DNA of 64,000 bases from Caprimulgus europaeus (lineage: Eukaryota > Chordata > Aves > Caprimulgiformes > Caprimulgidae), in assembly GCA_907165065.1 (NCBI GenBank), contig OU015533.1, positions 28,474,578 through 28,538,577 on the forward strand, in the 5' to 3' direction. This document shows, one piece after another, positions 1-13,265 of this stretch (its first letter is position 1; the number at the start of each line of letters is the position of its first letter). Under the pieces are notes generated by a model. That model was not told the origin of the DNA and ran no database searches. It saw nothing but the letters and a program-made list of their open reading frames with translations. Made by a program: the position numbers and the translations under genes.

Positions 1-3000
1 ATTTAGTAATATTTAGTAGGCAGCCTTTTCTCGGTGTAGCCATTCTCTGAAGATGAGAGCAGGCAGCATGAGGAACGAATAGCCTACAGTTACCTGGAGG
101 CAGGTGATGTCAGGAGTCTATGCAAATAATTTTGCAAGTGTTTTCTTTACTAAATAGTAGTCCACTCTCACAGATTAATCTCCTATAACTAAGCACTTTC
201 TTTAAATATAAATGACTCTTTGCCACTTTTAGAACACTCAGATTGATTTGTTAAATTATTAACCAGTTTTTATCATCAGTGGGGGAGTTTTTATAGAAAT
301 GAGAACAGGATCTTACTCGCTGGTTATTTTTAAAATATGCCAACGTGAAGGCTTGTACTTCTGACAAGGCTCATGAAGCATAACAGAGCTGTTGTATGGG
401 TTTTAAAGGAAGTAAAAAATCATACATAGAAAAAATTATTTTTAGGCATAAAACTTCATCCAGGTTTGGTCCTAACTATTTTATGTTCTGCTTCTGAAAT
501 CAGTGGATCCTGAGGCTGCTCAGCAGCTCTTGATAAGTTTTTATGGTATTTCAGGATGCAGCTAGTAGGCTTTGAATAATGAAGCACTGGGGAAGCTGAT
601 GATTAAGGCTTAATTTATTGGTATTAATTTAAGCATATTCTGCCTTGACATAAGACATGGGCTGGCAGTAGGCTATATATCTTTGCTTTCTTCTCCTGCT
701 TCTTCTGTTATTTGCATTGGGGTCTGCAGTTAGAGAAACCCTGAGGTCCAGTTTTGCTTGAAGGCCTGGTAGAAGGTCCACCTGTAGGGGTATAAATTAT
801 AAAGGATTAAATAGTTAGAAGTCCTTACTGCCATGCTCTCCATGATTTGCCTGGAGGATATAAATGAGTCTGCTACTCAGCAATTCCAAATCCTGGGCAA
901 GTGGAATGAGGTCAGGCATGGAGATGTCTCTGTAATGATGTCTGCCAGCTTCTGAGCAGCTCAGCTTCTGGAGAAGAGACATAGGCTCTTCCAGAGCTGG
1001 AGCTCCATCGTCCTTGGTAGACAACCGAAAGCAAAACAAGTCTGTTTTGCTCCAGACTGCAATGAAACAGTGTAAGAATATATAAAAATCCACCAGAATT
1101 ACCTTTCTGCAGAGTACAATTTAAATGTTGTTGCAACTGAAAATACTTTGATGAAGGATGGTGTAACAAATGAGAGTTGAGGGGAGGTCTCTTCCTCCTA
1201 GGCCACACAGCATTACTTTCTCCAAATAAATTTCAAAGTCTCTGTTTATATCTCACATACCTGCTCTAATTTTCCTGTTCAGCCAGTTAATCATGTAAGT
1301 ATTTGCTGAGCAAGTATGGATGTCATGGAGGTGATTTGTGTAATCTCTCATTACATGGCTACTTTTTCCTACTCGTGTCCATGTGCCCAAAGTTAAAATT
1401 TAAGATTCAATAATGTCACTCTCTATTTCTTTTTATACTGTGGCCCATTTGCACTTCTCCTTTTGCACTATGCAAAACCATATTTTATTTTCAATGGAAA
1501 ATTACTAAATTTCAAAAATTGTATGTGGATATATCGTTTGTGTAGTTTTATAGAGCAAAATGCTCTTCTGACATTGGCAAGGCACATTCAGCAGATGGCT
1601 AGGGAGAATCTAATCCTCTCCCTCCTGGCACAAGGTGTGCTAATTACTATGTGCATTGAGCAAAGAGCCTTCTAGATATTCATCTGCCTTTCATATTGGG
1701 GCAGAAATGTCTGCTGGGAAGGTAATGGCAAAATGTCAGTGTAAATTCTTTGAGGACATTACTGTAAAAATTTTAAAAATGTAAGAATTTTCTACCATCT
1801 TCAGACTTCAATTGGAAAAGTAACAGGGCTTGCTGTCAGCCTAATTGAGACCCCGTCAGGGATTTGTCCTGGGCAGAGGTCAGGTTTGGCTGTGAGGTCC
1901 AGCACCAGAACCTCAGTGGGAGAAGTAGAGAGGCAAACAGGGCAGTCCAAGCTGTGGTAGCAAGCTGGGAAGTATGCTATCTGCATGCTTGGAGAGATTT
2001 CCCCTGCTGTGTGAGCACATTATTTCCTCAGTGACTTAGTTTTATGAATAAAAAAAGTCTTCTCTCCATAACTACAGCAACAGAGAATTTTATTAATGTT
2101 TGCTACTATAAATAAAAGGTTACTGTGTCTTAATTTTGCTAGGTTGCTTTAAAACCTGTAAGATCTTTATGGAAGTTAGGAAATAATTTGTGATCAGCTG
2201 TCAGTCCTATGTGCATGCTTCTTCTGGAAATGAGTCTGTAGGGATGACTCAGGCTTGGCAGCCCAACAGAAGATGTTCCTTCTGTGAAACAGTTACATCT
2301 GAAAATGTAGGAGTCTTTCTTCATTACTCTCTTGGAGGCGGGGGGAAGATTGCTAGGATGATCATGAATATTTAAAATTTTATCTCTACAGTTCAGCTGC
2401 ATGACAGCTTATATGAGCCAAATAACATTTTATACCCTGACTGGATAAGCACATTAGTGCTTCCAGTACAGATTCTAGTTTTGGTTCTGCAGCTCATTGC
2501 CTTTACACATATGCCTGGGACTAGAAAGGGTTCCAGAAACCAGCATTTCAATGTCACTTTAAACCCATTCATGTATCTAAGCCTAGATTGAGAGCTGTTA
2601 CCATATGGCCACATCTGTAAGGGCTGCATGACACTAGGAATTACTAAATACAGGGCACCTTTCTCTGTAGCTCAGCAGCAAAGAGGAGGTACCATGTGAG
2701 CTCTGCCCAGCAATTTGCCCCTCTAAAAGGAACCCTTAAAAAAGCACTGAAGGCAGACTTAGGGTTGCTGTACTGCTGAAGATAGGACCACAGAGAGTCT
2801 AAGGTTGTATGAAAAGCCTGGAAGTCTTAGCTGGTATCCACACTTGGAAACCAGAGAGAGATTTCAAGCGTGGTAGCTCCTGGGTGGTACCCAGTGCTAT
2901 TTTACACTGGTCTGGGTACTGCACTGCAGTGTAGAGCAGGAAAGTCAAGTTTAAAACAATTGGGGTCAAGAAAATAGGGTGACTCTAGCTATCATAAAAC

Positions 3001-6000
3001 AAGCTGATATTTTGAGCTGTACTGTTGAGTGGCCAGCCTTCCTGAAGCAGAAATATAATTGCATGGGTTTCTCATGGTTATAAGAATGCAAAACAGATTG
3101 TATAACTCTGATTGCATTGCTTTCATTCTAAGCTTTTTTTTTTTTTAATTAGTGATGGTCCTTGACCATATCAATTCAGCTGTTGTTATTTCCCCCATAA
3201 AGACTGTAGGTGGTATAATGTTGTGAAAGATAGTTATATTGCTTAAACCGTTCCCAAATGAATGGATGGTTGTGGCTGTTTAGAAGCAGTTTTCTCTTCT
3301 ACAAGAAAAGTCAATTTATCTGTAGGCAGAATGAGGAAATAGAGACATTTTGTGCTTAGTAAGATTTCTTTGGTAAATGTAAGTTTCATTGATTATGCAA
3401 CTGTGTTGGAGTGCAACATAAATTTGGGGATGGGGTTAAAATAATATGAAAAAATAAAAGCAGGAAAATAGTGTCCAGTTGGAAGGGCTTTGAACTGCCT
3501 TTGGCCTGCAGAGGTTGGATCGTCCTTTGGACTGTACAGTTAATCTGCTTTGTATCTTTGGGCATGTTCCCCTGCTGTTTAATGCTTCAATCCACCAAGC
3601 CCTACCCATTGAAGCGTATTTGTTTATGGATTTAAGAAATTCTTTTGCCCTCCAAGCTCCACATGCAGTATCATCATATGAGAACAGTAATAAAAATTAA
3701 GAATAATTCAAGTTTCTGTGACTTTTTTATTTTGCAGCCCTGTGATCCAAGGTTTGTGTATGCATTTATTCTGGGAAGATTATTTGTTCTGAAGCCCAGT
3801 TAATCTGAGATAGGATTTATTTTGATTTTGTTTCTTGCTTGTTTCTGGAGTTACTTACAATAAGCGAATGTTTTCTGCTGCAAGTTAATGCATTCCTATG
3901 GTTTTCGTAATATTTATGTGAAATTCTTTAATTATGGTAGTGTGGTTGGTGCAACTAAACCCTAATTGGAGGTGTGAGCTTCTTTTGGTGATGTCTCACT
4001 TCTAGCAGTAGCTGGCACATGTATGCATACAGACAACTTTGCCATGCCACTTTAACTCAGCTACAGCAAGAAATTGTTCTGGCATCATTATGCATTGAAG
4101 CCTTTGGTTTCTTGAGGCAGCAGTCCCGAGGAAGAAATTGACCTCCTCCTTTATTTAGGAGGCTTCTGGTGCCCACATGTAAAAAGCAGGATGAAGAGGA
4201 TAAGGAACTGAAAGACAGTTAATGTTGGAGCATTTCTTAGCCACATAGGATATGGATAGAATTTAAGAGAGAAAAGCAATTAATTCTCTGTAAGAAACAG
4301 TTTCATAAGTAATAAGAGAAAAAATTATTTTTGAAGTATGGGTTTTGAATAATAAACATGTTCTTGGGTGGAGGGTAGTATAGGAAACCTAGCACTTTTT
4401 CAATCATGTGTGCTACAAAGAGGCTCCATGCAGGATAAAATAATGCTGTTTTAATTTACAAGGAAATCTTAAAAAAATGCTACATTTCCATAGTAACAAC
4501 AAATAATAATGTGTGTTTAAACTTACAGTTAACTAGTGGGATAAGCAACTCTAGAAAATCATGGGGAACATATGTATATAGAGAAATAATAAGATATTTG
4601 AAGGGTGACTAAGTGTGAGTTCATGTAGGCGAGAAGAAGAATGGAAGCAGCAGTGTAAAGGGCATAATTTCACATCCCCCAAGTGTGGGTTCTTGACATG
4701 ACAATCCACATGGTCAGGTTGTGTGTGAGTCCTGTGGGTGTGAGAGAGGAGTATCTACTTCCATGATTGTGAGGACTTGGGGGTTTTTTGTGCTTTAGAG
4801 ATTTGTGGCTGAGATTTTTGTCCAGAAAATTAGCAAGACGACTGAGGGATGCATACTACATTGGGAAAAACTGACTGGGTCTAACTTGCCTTTGCACCAA
4901 GCTGACAAAGCAGAAGAAGTAATCCCCTGAAGTATCTGCTGCATTATGGCACTGGCAGTTCAAGTCTAGTAAGCTAGTAAAATATTATTGGTCTGTGATT
5001 CTTTCTGTTCTTTTGGAGATTGAAAATTTACTGGGGCTTCCTTAGCAAGCAAGAATATGCTCAAGGAATTAACAGCAGAAATTATGCAAAGCAATCACTG
5101 GGATCTGTGCATAATTTTGATGCAATGTTACAAAACAACTACATTGACATTACCAGATGCTGTCTTTGGTAGATGAGTCATGAGAATCACCAAATCTGTG
5201 ACTGACCTCTTTAAAATTTCAGATTCCCTAGGTCTAGACTAATTGTTGGGGAGAAGCTGAAAGAGGACTTTCTTTGGTTGTATATCAAACTTGTAAGGAA
5301 ATGAGTTTAGAAGGTCTTTGGTGAGGGGGATGATAACACACCAATCTGTGATCCTCATCCAACACTGAAAGTTATTTATGTGACAAAAACTATATTTTAG
5401 TAACTCAAATGTATTGGGAACACCCCAGAACTTTAATGCAGCACTTTGATAATACTTTGTACTGGTTTTTTTCTTAAAAATTCAGACCATCTCTCTAGAG
5501 AAATGATGGTTAAATGTTTTAGACTCTCTAGAGGAATCAGTGCCAAATCCTAGATACCTCTTCAAATAAGAATCTTTCATGATAGTGTGTTTCATGTCTG
5601 ATTCGTCCCTGTGTCTAATTAGGGAAGAAGCAGGGAAACTGGTCCAAGTTTGCCTATGGAAAAAAAGCAGGATGCTTAATTGGATATAGCAGTTTCTATT
5701 TTTTTTTTTTTCCTATTTCATAGAGCTGCATTTATGGAAATGCCAGGATTTTCCCCATCTGACTAACATTGCTGCTTCTCAGCATTTTTACCTACCTTTT
5801 ATAGCATAGGATGACAGCAGTGATGGCAGCAGCATCAGCACAGGTCTCTGCTCAATGCAAGACTCTGTAGTCTCTTAACTGAGCTGCAACCTCATCATCT
5901 GCAAATTATTAGAGGAAGATTTTTTTAATTATTTTTGGGAGAACATAAGAAAAGCACCTATAACACCTTTAAATGCTGCATGTCCATGCCCAGCAAACCA

Positions 6001-6353
6001 GCTTCCAAGTGGTAGTAGCTGTAGCTAGTACATTCCTTTTCCCAGTGAGGTTTAGTAGCTCAAGCATGCATTGTACTGGTGCGGCCATACTCCTTCTGCT
6101 TCTCAAGCTAATGTGGTCCATGCTATTCTGGGCATCTATGTGCTGAAGATAACATCCTTAATGTTTGCAACTACAGTCTCATGAAATTTTCACCCATTGC
6201 TTGGGCTTAGATCCTGTAAGCACTGAGAGTCTGGTTGTTTCTACCAGCAGGGGGAATGAGCTATTAATGCGAGTGCTAGCACAAGAACAAATGGGTTTCT
6301 GTTTGGCATGAATAAATTTAGTTTGAGAAGTAGGAGGATTTACTTAGTGATTC

Positions 6354-6511
6354 TAACAATGAGCTTCTGGAACAGGCTTCCAGTGGTAGCAAAAGAGCAA
6401 AAACCCCAATTACTTTTAAATGCAATGTATGGAAAGAACTGAGCGATGGAACAGCCGGTGGTAGTGGTGGGCTGGACTTGATGACTCAAGAGATCCCTTG
6501 CAGCCCTGTGC
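6354..6511 (+). repeat. Degenerate LINE (CR1-like) 3' end
   Basis: The stretch reads like an old CR1-type 3' tail in plus orientation. It has a phrase like 'gagcttctggaacaggcttcc', then a spacer, then 'gggctggacttgatgactc' and 'gagatcccttgcagccc', which parallel the CR1 phrases 'ctggaacaggctgcc', 'ggttggactagatgatct' and 'ggtcccttccaacc'. It is too diverged to assign a subfamily. Confidence 0.4.
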
Positions 6512-7058
6512 ATGTGCACGTGGGTCAGGGAAAGAGTGAGGATATCTTCCCTCCCCTTTGCAAAGTCACACCAGAATAGCTGCAATCTGGCTTTCTCAGA
6601 ACATACCACTTGGAAGTATTTGATCAGCTGTGGCAAGTCCTTGACATGTGAACATGTATTTAGTTTGAAGGAAATATAAATCAAAGTACATATTTCCCTT
6701 GCCACCCCTCTTACTTTCTTGACGCTGTTTTTGCATTTTAAATCACAAGAGCAAAAAGGGGTAGAAGGAGCAGGCTGATGTCACAGCCACAGTTAGAAGT
6801 GCTTGCTTATTAGAAGAGCAGCATTTTTTTTTTCCTGCTGGTGGCATATGTTTTACTTGCTAAGTATACCCATATCAGAACAGCTGACAAATATGTTCTA
6901 GATAGCATCACTGACCAGCATGTTTCTGCTGCTTCTCTGTCTCATATTAATGAATTGGACAATATGGTGAATAATTGGAGCCTTTAGTATCATAGTATTT
7001 CCATTGACAGCAAGTATACCTCACTGCAGTATCTTGTATACAATGACTTACATGACTT

Positions 7059-7081
7059 ACATTTAAACATTGTTTAAATGT
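7059..7081. repeat. Perfect 10-bp inverted repeat
   Basis: ACATTTAAAC and GTTTAAATGT are exact reverse complements around a 3-base spacer. A nonamer (atgacttac) is also directly repeated just to the left. No function is implied. Confidence 0.6.
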
Positions 7082-10000
7082 TGCTGAGGAATCCTACTAA
7101 ACAACTTGTAAAATCCTTTGGCCATGAACGCTTCATTAAATACACAAGAGTACACATGGAGTTAATTCTGAAATTACAGTCTTGGTGTAGTTTATTCTAA
7201 ATAATTTTTTCCTGCAATCAAAAGTAGATTACTGATGCTAAGTTTCACCTGGATACAAATTGAACTGCAATTAATAAAGCCTCTGATTCGTTTGCTGTTA
7301 GCAGCATAGCTGTGTCCCCTTCCCTTCCTTGCTGAATGTTGGTAAGATATATTCTTTTTATCATCTTACTTTCTTCACTTTACCATTGGCATCCCACAGT
7401 GTAGCGGGGAGGGAGCTGGCAAGTATATCCTAATTACCATGGATATCCTAACTTGTAGTGATGAATCATATGGTACTTACAAAAGACTTCATTTATGTAG
7501 TACTATTGGAGAGAGGAGTAGCTAATGATGATGTGCATGCAGAGCTTCGTAAATGAGTGACAGTTCAAAAAAAGGGGCATTTTTACTATATGATATTTTA
7601 TAGTATTACTGCATTTAAAACAGTGTTATGCCCAATATTGTACATTGTTCTGCTATTGTACATGGAGGGCAAAGCTGGGTTTAGGGCTCTGTTGAACTAT
7701 GGACTCGGTAGAAGGAGAAAGCTCTTCCTCTGAATAGAGGAAATAAAGAAGATGGAAAAATAAGGAGCAATAGAAACCTTCTTCTGTTAGATCTAGAGTT
7801 TGGAAACTGATGCTTGCTTCAGAAGAATCTACAGCCACAACTCTGTTTCCTGAATCAGTCTTATAGTCTTATGTGTTTGTCACGTTACTGTGACATTTAT
7901 ATATATATTTTTTTTCCTCAGTTGCTCAAAGGCATTTTTAGGAACCTAAAAGAAACAGAATAAATGAAAAGTACTTACTTTTCTGACCAAGTGCTGGGTT
8001 GCTGCTGGGCTGTTAGGTGGTGGGATTTATAGCAAGAGATGGTCACATTATAAAAAAAAATAAACAGTCCTTCATAAAGAAATATTCTATTTCACACGAA
8101 TGATTGAGGAGCTCTTTGAGAATAGCTAAACATGGAGAATCAGTGAGTATTCAAATGTATTGTTCCTTGCAATTCCCAGGTTTCTTCTACATATAAATTA
8201 TCCATACTTAAACTGCATACGATATAAAGTAAGGAAATGTGAGTGGCATGAAGTTTCAGTACAGCCTTGCCTTAGCTGTTAACCCCCTGTTGAGAACCAG
8301 AGAATGGTTTCCACCTTCTTTTGCATGCAAATTACAGGTTGTGTGGATTATTTGTGTTCCAACTAATGAGATTCTGTTGTTGTTCAATGTCCCCTGTGTA
8401 ATTACTGCTTTTTAGACCTGCAGTGTGCTTGCTACCCCTCCTAGAGCTGTTATTTCTTCTGTTCTTTACAGCACTGGCTGACTTATTTGCTATTGCAAAT
8501 CAAAAGGAAATGTCTCTAACAGATCTGTCATTTTGTCCTGTGTCTGTACGGCACAGAGCAGAGCAGGACCATGCCTACGGCTCAGCCTGATAGTAATATG
8601 AATAAATCATAATCCTACTGGACTACTGCACTCGCCTGATAGCAGAGTTCAGCAATTTCTGCTCTGCTCTTTGTGCTGCCTGCTCCCTGGCGTTATACCC
8701 TTCATCACCAAGGCTAGTCCTGAGCTGCCCAGCCTGTATCACCTGTTATTGCCAAAGTAACTGTGCTAATCTTCCTATGCTTAACCTCTAGTTAAACTGA
8801 GGATTTGATATTGCAGTTTCCTCTTCTGTAATGATCATCACTACAGTAAAGTTGATAGTGTTCTCACGGCATCCTTGAGAAGGCTTTGATAAATTAGTCA
8901 TCCATGTTTGTATCTCCTAAAATTGTCTCCTTCATATTCCACCTGCAACAGAAATATTCCTCTTTCTATTAAAATGGTGAGCAGTTTGTCTCTGTGAGGA
9001 ATATCCAGGAATACCCCACCTGCTGATGTGTTGCAGGATCTAACTGGATTGTTGAAATACGTGTTAGGTAAGAGACTACTGTTGAAATCCAGAAATGTTC
9101 TTTATTTCCTAGTAAGACAGTCTTCTGCTCACTCAGCAAGATCAATATTATTTATGGCTTGATAAGGAGCAAGTTCCTTAAAAACATATTCTACATAGAG
9201 ACTTTCCCACACCAAGTGATATACTGAATGATTTTTTTATTTTTTCAAGTGATATCAGAAAAGGCATTTGATCATGCTGGAAGGTTGTATCCTTACCACT
9301 AGGTTAAGAGAGCCTGGACTAGCACTTCCAGACTGGCTGTCAATACAAACAGGCAAGACTGCTATCGGCAGTTTTGCACCTAAAGCCTTTTTGATTTGAA
9401 TTGTAGTATTACAAAATTTCATCCCATGTGCTCACTGACCCCCATCCTGATAAAGGAGGAAAAAAATTAAAAGCTCTGGGGCAATCATCTGGAGATGTGA
9501 TGTAAAGTTTATTTATCACCTAGATCGAAAGCATGTATGTACCTTGCATAGCACGGCTGTGCTCCCCAGCCAGTCTTGAAGCACCGGCTGTCAGTGGTTT
9601 CCTGCGTGCCCCTGATTTAGACATTTCAATTTCCTTCATTTGCTACAGATGCTGCTACGATAATCCACGCTTCTGGTATTTTGTTTTCAGACATCTGCAG
9701 TGCAATCTATCTGGGATTATTTTGTAGTGTCTTTCAAAGATGAAAGCAAGTTTAAAAAACAGCAGCTGTCATTCCGAGTGGGGTATTTCATCTTGAGCTG
9801 ATTATGCTCTGTGAACTGCACGTGGCCATCTAAAGGTTTGTAGCAGGTTTATGAAACACAGCTTGAGTTACGTGTCCATTTGGGACCGGGAGATCAGGCA
9901 TGTCTGCTTGAGATGGTTGAGTGATTATTTCTGCTGCAGACTTGTTCATGAGTTAAAAGAACTTCCAAAAATCTTTGCCCTAGACAGCCTTTGTATAAAG

Positions 10001-12016
10001 AGGCAATCATTATCTTCTCCCCTCAAAATCTGGACAGCAAAAATAAACCCTGATAGTTTCAGAGAGCAGATGTTTCTAGCATTCATTGTTGCTAGAGTTG
10101 CTTTTTGTTGTGTGGTGAAAGTTAATTTCTGGATTTTTTTTTTTTTAATTGGATGGTCATTCTTATTCTCTCTTATTCTTTGCCCCTAGAAGATTTTTTT
10201 TAAATTGTATTTATTTATTTTAGATCTAGATGCACTGACATAACTGGTCCTTTGATCTGTTTATATGTTTATGGGGAGAAACAGGAGCTGCTGCTGGTTG
10301 AAAAGTTCTAGTGATACCTCATGATGAGGAACAGCTGGGCTAGGTGGGCTGCATGGAAAGTGTCTGGGAATGCGAGCATCAAAGATGACCATTTTATATA
10401 GAACACTGGTACAGCTTTCTCCCTAGATCCAGACAAGAGAGAAATCCTAAGGCATATTTTCTGTTATTGTTCACACCTGGTTATCCCATGGGTCTTTGTC
10501 TTCTATGTGTTTGTCTGATGTTACACCTGCAATTCTGAGCTTCCACAATTAGCACCTGTTTGACCAGCATCAGAATTCAATTTTTTTTTTTTAAGTAACA
10601 ACACTACTGCTATGAAGTAGTCTGCATGCTAAAATTGCTTGTACTTTCTAAATTAACAATGATAATGAATTCAGGCTGAAATCTAAAGAAAACTATGTGA
10701 AGCAGAAAAAAATCCCATATTTCTAGAAATCCATCCAGACACTGATTAGAAGGAATGAGATAACAAATAAAAAGCAATATCCAGACAAAAAGGAGAAATA
10801 TCTTTATTTCCTCAGAACTGAGACCTGCACCAAAATAAAACATCTCTATTTTTGGATATTAGAAGTCTGCTGGGCAAAATGTGTGCTAAAAACCTCAGTA
10901 TCTGAACTCAGCTTCCAGGTTCTTCTGACTCCTGAAGCCACGGAATGAATACAAAGCAGCAAGTTAATCTTCTTGTAGCTCTTTGAAGTGATTTTTGTCT
11001 TTGCAAATACTCTTCATATTGGTGTTTTCACCCCAGGCATGCTGGGCTGAAGTAGGAGAGATACTACTCACTGTACAGAAATGCACTGACAGTGCTGTTT
11101 GTGATCCAGGCTGTCTGCTGCTGGACGCAGCGCGCCAGAGCGGATTTACACTGCATCACCGTCCGATCGTGCACCTCCCTGTAGTGCATTTATTTATTTT
11201 GTTTATTGCACTCACAGACACTTTCTGTGTCAATATACGTACAACTCTGGTAACGTTTGGTTCTCGCCTCCACCACCACTTCATTGACAGAGCTTCCCCG
11301 GGAGCAAACGGGCCCATGGCTTCCTCTTGTCCCCCGGGCCCCTCCCGAGCCGTGCTCCGGGCTGACAGCCTTCGGAGTGATCGCACTGGGTGCGAAATGC
11401 TTAAAATTCCAGTATTTCCAAACGGGGCTTCCTGCGGCGGAGCGGGTGTCCCCCCGCTGCCACCACCAGGGACTCCCACGCGGGCGCAAGTCAAACCCCG
11501 CTAGCGCTGCCCGCCCCGACACCCACCCCGCGGGCGGGGCGCGCGCTGTGACCCGTGACGCGGGGGCACGCGGCGTGCCCTGCCCGGGTGCGCACCTGAG
11601 GCGCGCGCAGGGGTTCGGGGGTGTCGCGTCCGCGTGACCCCCACCCCGCCAGCTGCGCGCGCCCGGCGGCAACACAACGCACAGCGGCCGCGCGGCCCCG
11701 CCCCATCCCACGCGCCCGCCGTGGGACGAGGTCGGCGCGCGTGCGCTTGCCGTGGGGTTGGCGGTTGGAGGCGCGGGGCGGGGGAAGGTGAAAGGGAAGG
11801 TGCGCGCGCGCCGCTACCCGCCCGCCCTCACGGCTGAGGTAACGGTCTCCCGTAACGGTGGGGAGAGGAGCCAGACGGGCGGGTGCCGCCGGGAGGAGCC
11901 GCCCACCTCACCGCGCCTCGCCGCCGCCCGCCCGGGCTCCTCGGGCACAACCCGTCAGGGGTGAGGGTGCCGCGCTGCCCCCCGGCCGGCCGCCCCCCGC
12001 GCCGCCCTGGGCCGCT

Positions 12017-12189
12017 ATGAGCCATGAAGCCGCCCGGCAGCATCTCCCTGCGGCAGCCTCGCTGCGGCCGCCGCCTCCCCGCCGTCTGCCGCCCCGTGCT
12101 CATGCTGCTCCTCGGCCGCCTCGTCTCTCTGCTCCTGCTCCTCCATGGCTCTTCCTGCCCCCGGGCCTGCGCGGCTGCAGCGGCCGTCG
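12017..12189 (+). other. Overlapping upstream ORF, exon 1 part
   Basis: An ATG at 12017 lies seven bases before the ADAM23 ATG and in a different frame. On spliced mRNA its frame runs through exon 1 (to 12189) and stops at TAA 13279-13281 in exon 2, giving 62 codons plus the stop. Both ATGs have G at -3 and A at +4, so their contexts look similar. If the 5' UTR includes 12017, scanning ribosomes would meet this start first, and ADAM23 translation would depend on leaky scanning. The peptide itself resembles nothing I recognise. Confidence 0.5.
12024..12189 (+). CDS. ADAM23: ADAM23 exon 1: start codon and signal peptide
   Basis: Encodes residues 1-55 plus the first base of codon 56. The peptide opens MKPPGS, as in mammalian ADAM23, which decides the start at 12024 over the out-of-frame ATG at 12017. 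A basic stretch (residues 10-23, several Arg) precedes a hydrophobic core of about residues 24-41 rich in Leu (VLMLLLGRLVSLLLLL), then a short Cys/Ala-rich segment, which fits a long signal peptide. The donor is cg|gtgggt at 12190. Choosing it leaves one base (G) that joins AT at the start of exon 2 to make Asp and keeps the frame. The 5' UTR part of this exon is not delimited. Confidence 0.9.
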
Positions 12190-13265
12190 GTGGGTATGGC
12201 GGGGGGTACGTGTGTTCGCCTGCGTGAGGCGCCTGCTGCTCCTCGGTCCCTGTCCTCCTCCCCGGCCCCCCTGCCTCCGCCCTGGGTGATAAACCCAGAT
12301 AACATCCATTTCCCCTGGACGATTTCTTCCCCCGCCCCTTCCAGCTCTGTGTACGTGCCTGTTTCGGCGTGTAGAAAAACGGGGCTCAGAAAATGTTTCC
12401 GTGGCTTGCTTGCTTACAAAAAAAGAGAGAAATGTGAGGTTTCCCCCTCTGATCTCCTGAAGTCGGTGCTGCAGTGTTTTAGAGAGAGGATGCTGTGCCT
12501 AGAAATACGCTGGTGAGCTATGCGACAAAAAAAGGCTTAGGTGGTTTTTGTGTGTGTGAGGATGCGTGTGTATGGGAAACTGACTGGGAAAGTAATTTGT
12601 TTGGGGCTGGATTTTTGTGTGTGCTTTTTTTTATTTGCTTTTGATTGCATATAGATGACGTGGATGCTGGATATAGTCAGTTTGTGCATCATGTTAGTCC
12701 TGTTATGTTGATTGACTGTATCTTGAAATTTTAATGAGGAAGGATACAGAATTTCATCTGAAAAACTGCCACTGAAGAGTAGGGCTCTTCTCAGAGAGGT
12801 AGAAAACTTGTTATTATGTAAAGGGAATTGATTAGCATTCAGTGCCCATGGATTCTGAATTTGGTTTGTCTTAGGAACAGGGACTATTCTTAACCTTTTG
12901 TAGGTGTATAATTTTTTTGTATGTGTATGTGTGTCTCTGAGACTTAGCTATCAAAGAGGGGTTATGTAGGGAGCAAATACATATCCATTAACCTTTTTTT
13001 ACTCTTGGAGGTTGGGAGGCATTAAAATATTAATAATCTATGACTGAATATGAAAATGTATGTGCTCTTAAATAAATAATGTTATCTCTGAAACCATTTT
13101 ATATGTGAAAAATGAATCGGATCAAGCTCAATGAGTAAGCTATCTTTTTGTTTGCTTGAGTGATTAATAAAATATTAGAATACTGCAAGCTAAATATATA
13201 GCTTTTTAATGGAAATAAACACATTCTGCCATCTAGTTTATGGCTGCCATATCTTTCTTCCCCAG
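12190..13265 (+). other. Intron 1 (1,076 bp)
   Basis: GT-AG intron, short for a first intron. The CpG-rich island continues over its first 100 bases, then composition falls to AT-rich. It holds a TG-rich patch around 12540-12600 and no recognised repeat. The acceptor is ttcttccccag. Confidence 0.85.

Larger units (their letters stand above)
1..11289. other. 5' intergenic region upstream of ADAM23
   Basis: No gene can be supported here. Open frames on both strands are short (the longest is 121 codons, on the minus strand at 6340-6705), match no family I recognise and show no exon-like splice context. The sequence is AT-rich with poly-T tracts near 3130, 5700, 10,130 and 10,580, one degenerate LINE-like 3' end near 6354-6511, and a small perfect hairpin at 7059-7081. 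Base composition turns GC-rich towards the CpG island after about 11,100. In mammals the neighbour upstream of ADAM23 is ZDBF2; nothing resembling it was recognised. Confidence 0.6.
11290..12290 (+). promoter_or_regulatory. CpG island promoter of ADAM23
   Basis: About 1 kb is strongly GC-rich with dense CpG, in sharp contrast to the AT-rich flanks, and it covers the ADAM23 first exon and start codon. Sp1-type GC boxes are visible at 11696-11704 (CCCCGCCCC) and 11775-11784 (GGGGCGGGGG). No convincing TATA box stands at a fixed distance before the coding start, so initiation is probably dispersed. The transcription start and 5' UTR cannot be placed from sequence alone. In humans the ADAM23 promoter is also a CpG island and is reported to be silenced by methylation in tumours; extending that behaviour to this bird is inference. 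Several open frames of up to 173 codons here come from the GC bias and are not called as genes. Confidence 0.8.

Noticed and set aside
6340-6705. 121-codon minus-strand open frame in the upstream region
   Set aside because: It overlaps a degenerate LINE-like tail, has no recognisable domain and no codon or splice support.
11190-11711. 173-codon minus-strand open frame, with overlapping plus-strand frames of 126 to 169 codons, in the CpG island
   Set aside because: Long frames arise easily where stop codons are rare because of high GC. The peptides are Arg/Gly/Pro/Ala-rich low-complexity text with no family match, and frames overlap on both strands.
11858-12289. 143-codon plus-strand frame through the ADAM23 start region
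   Set aside because: It is a shifted frame over exon 1 and the start of intron 1. Only its part from ATG 12017 is of interest, as an overlapping uORF; the rest is GC bias.
12100-12309. Minus-strand frames of 69 to 96 codons opposite exon 1
   Set aside because: Shadows of the GC-rich exon 1 on the opposite strand, with no promoter or family support.
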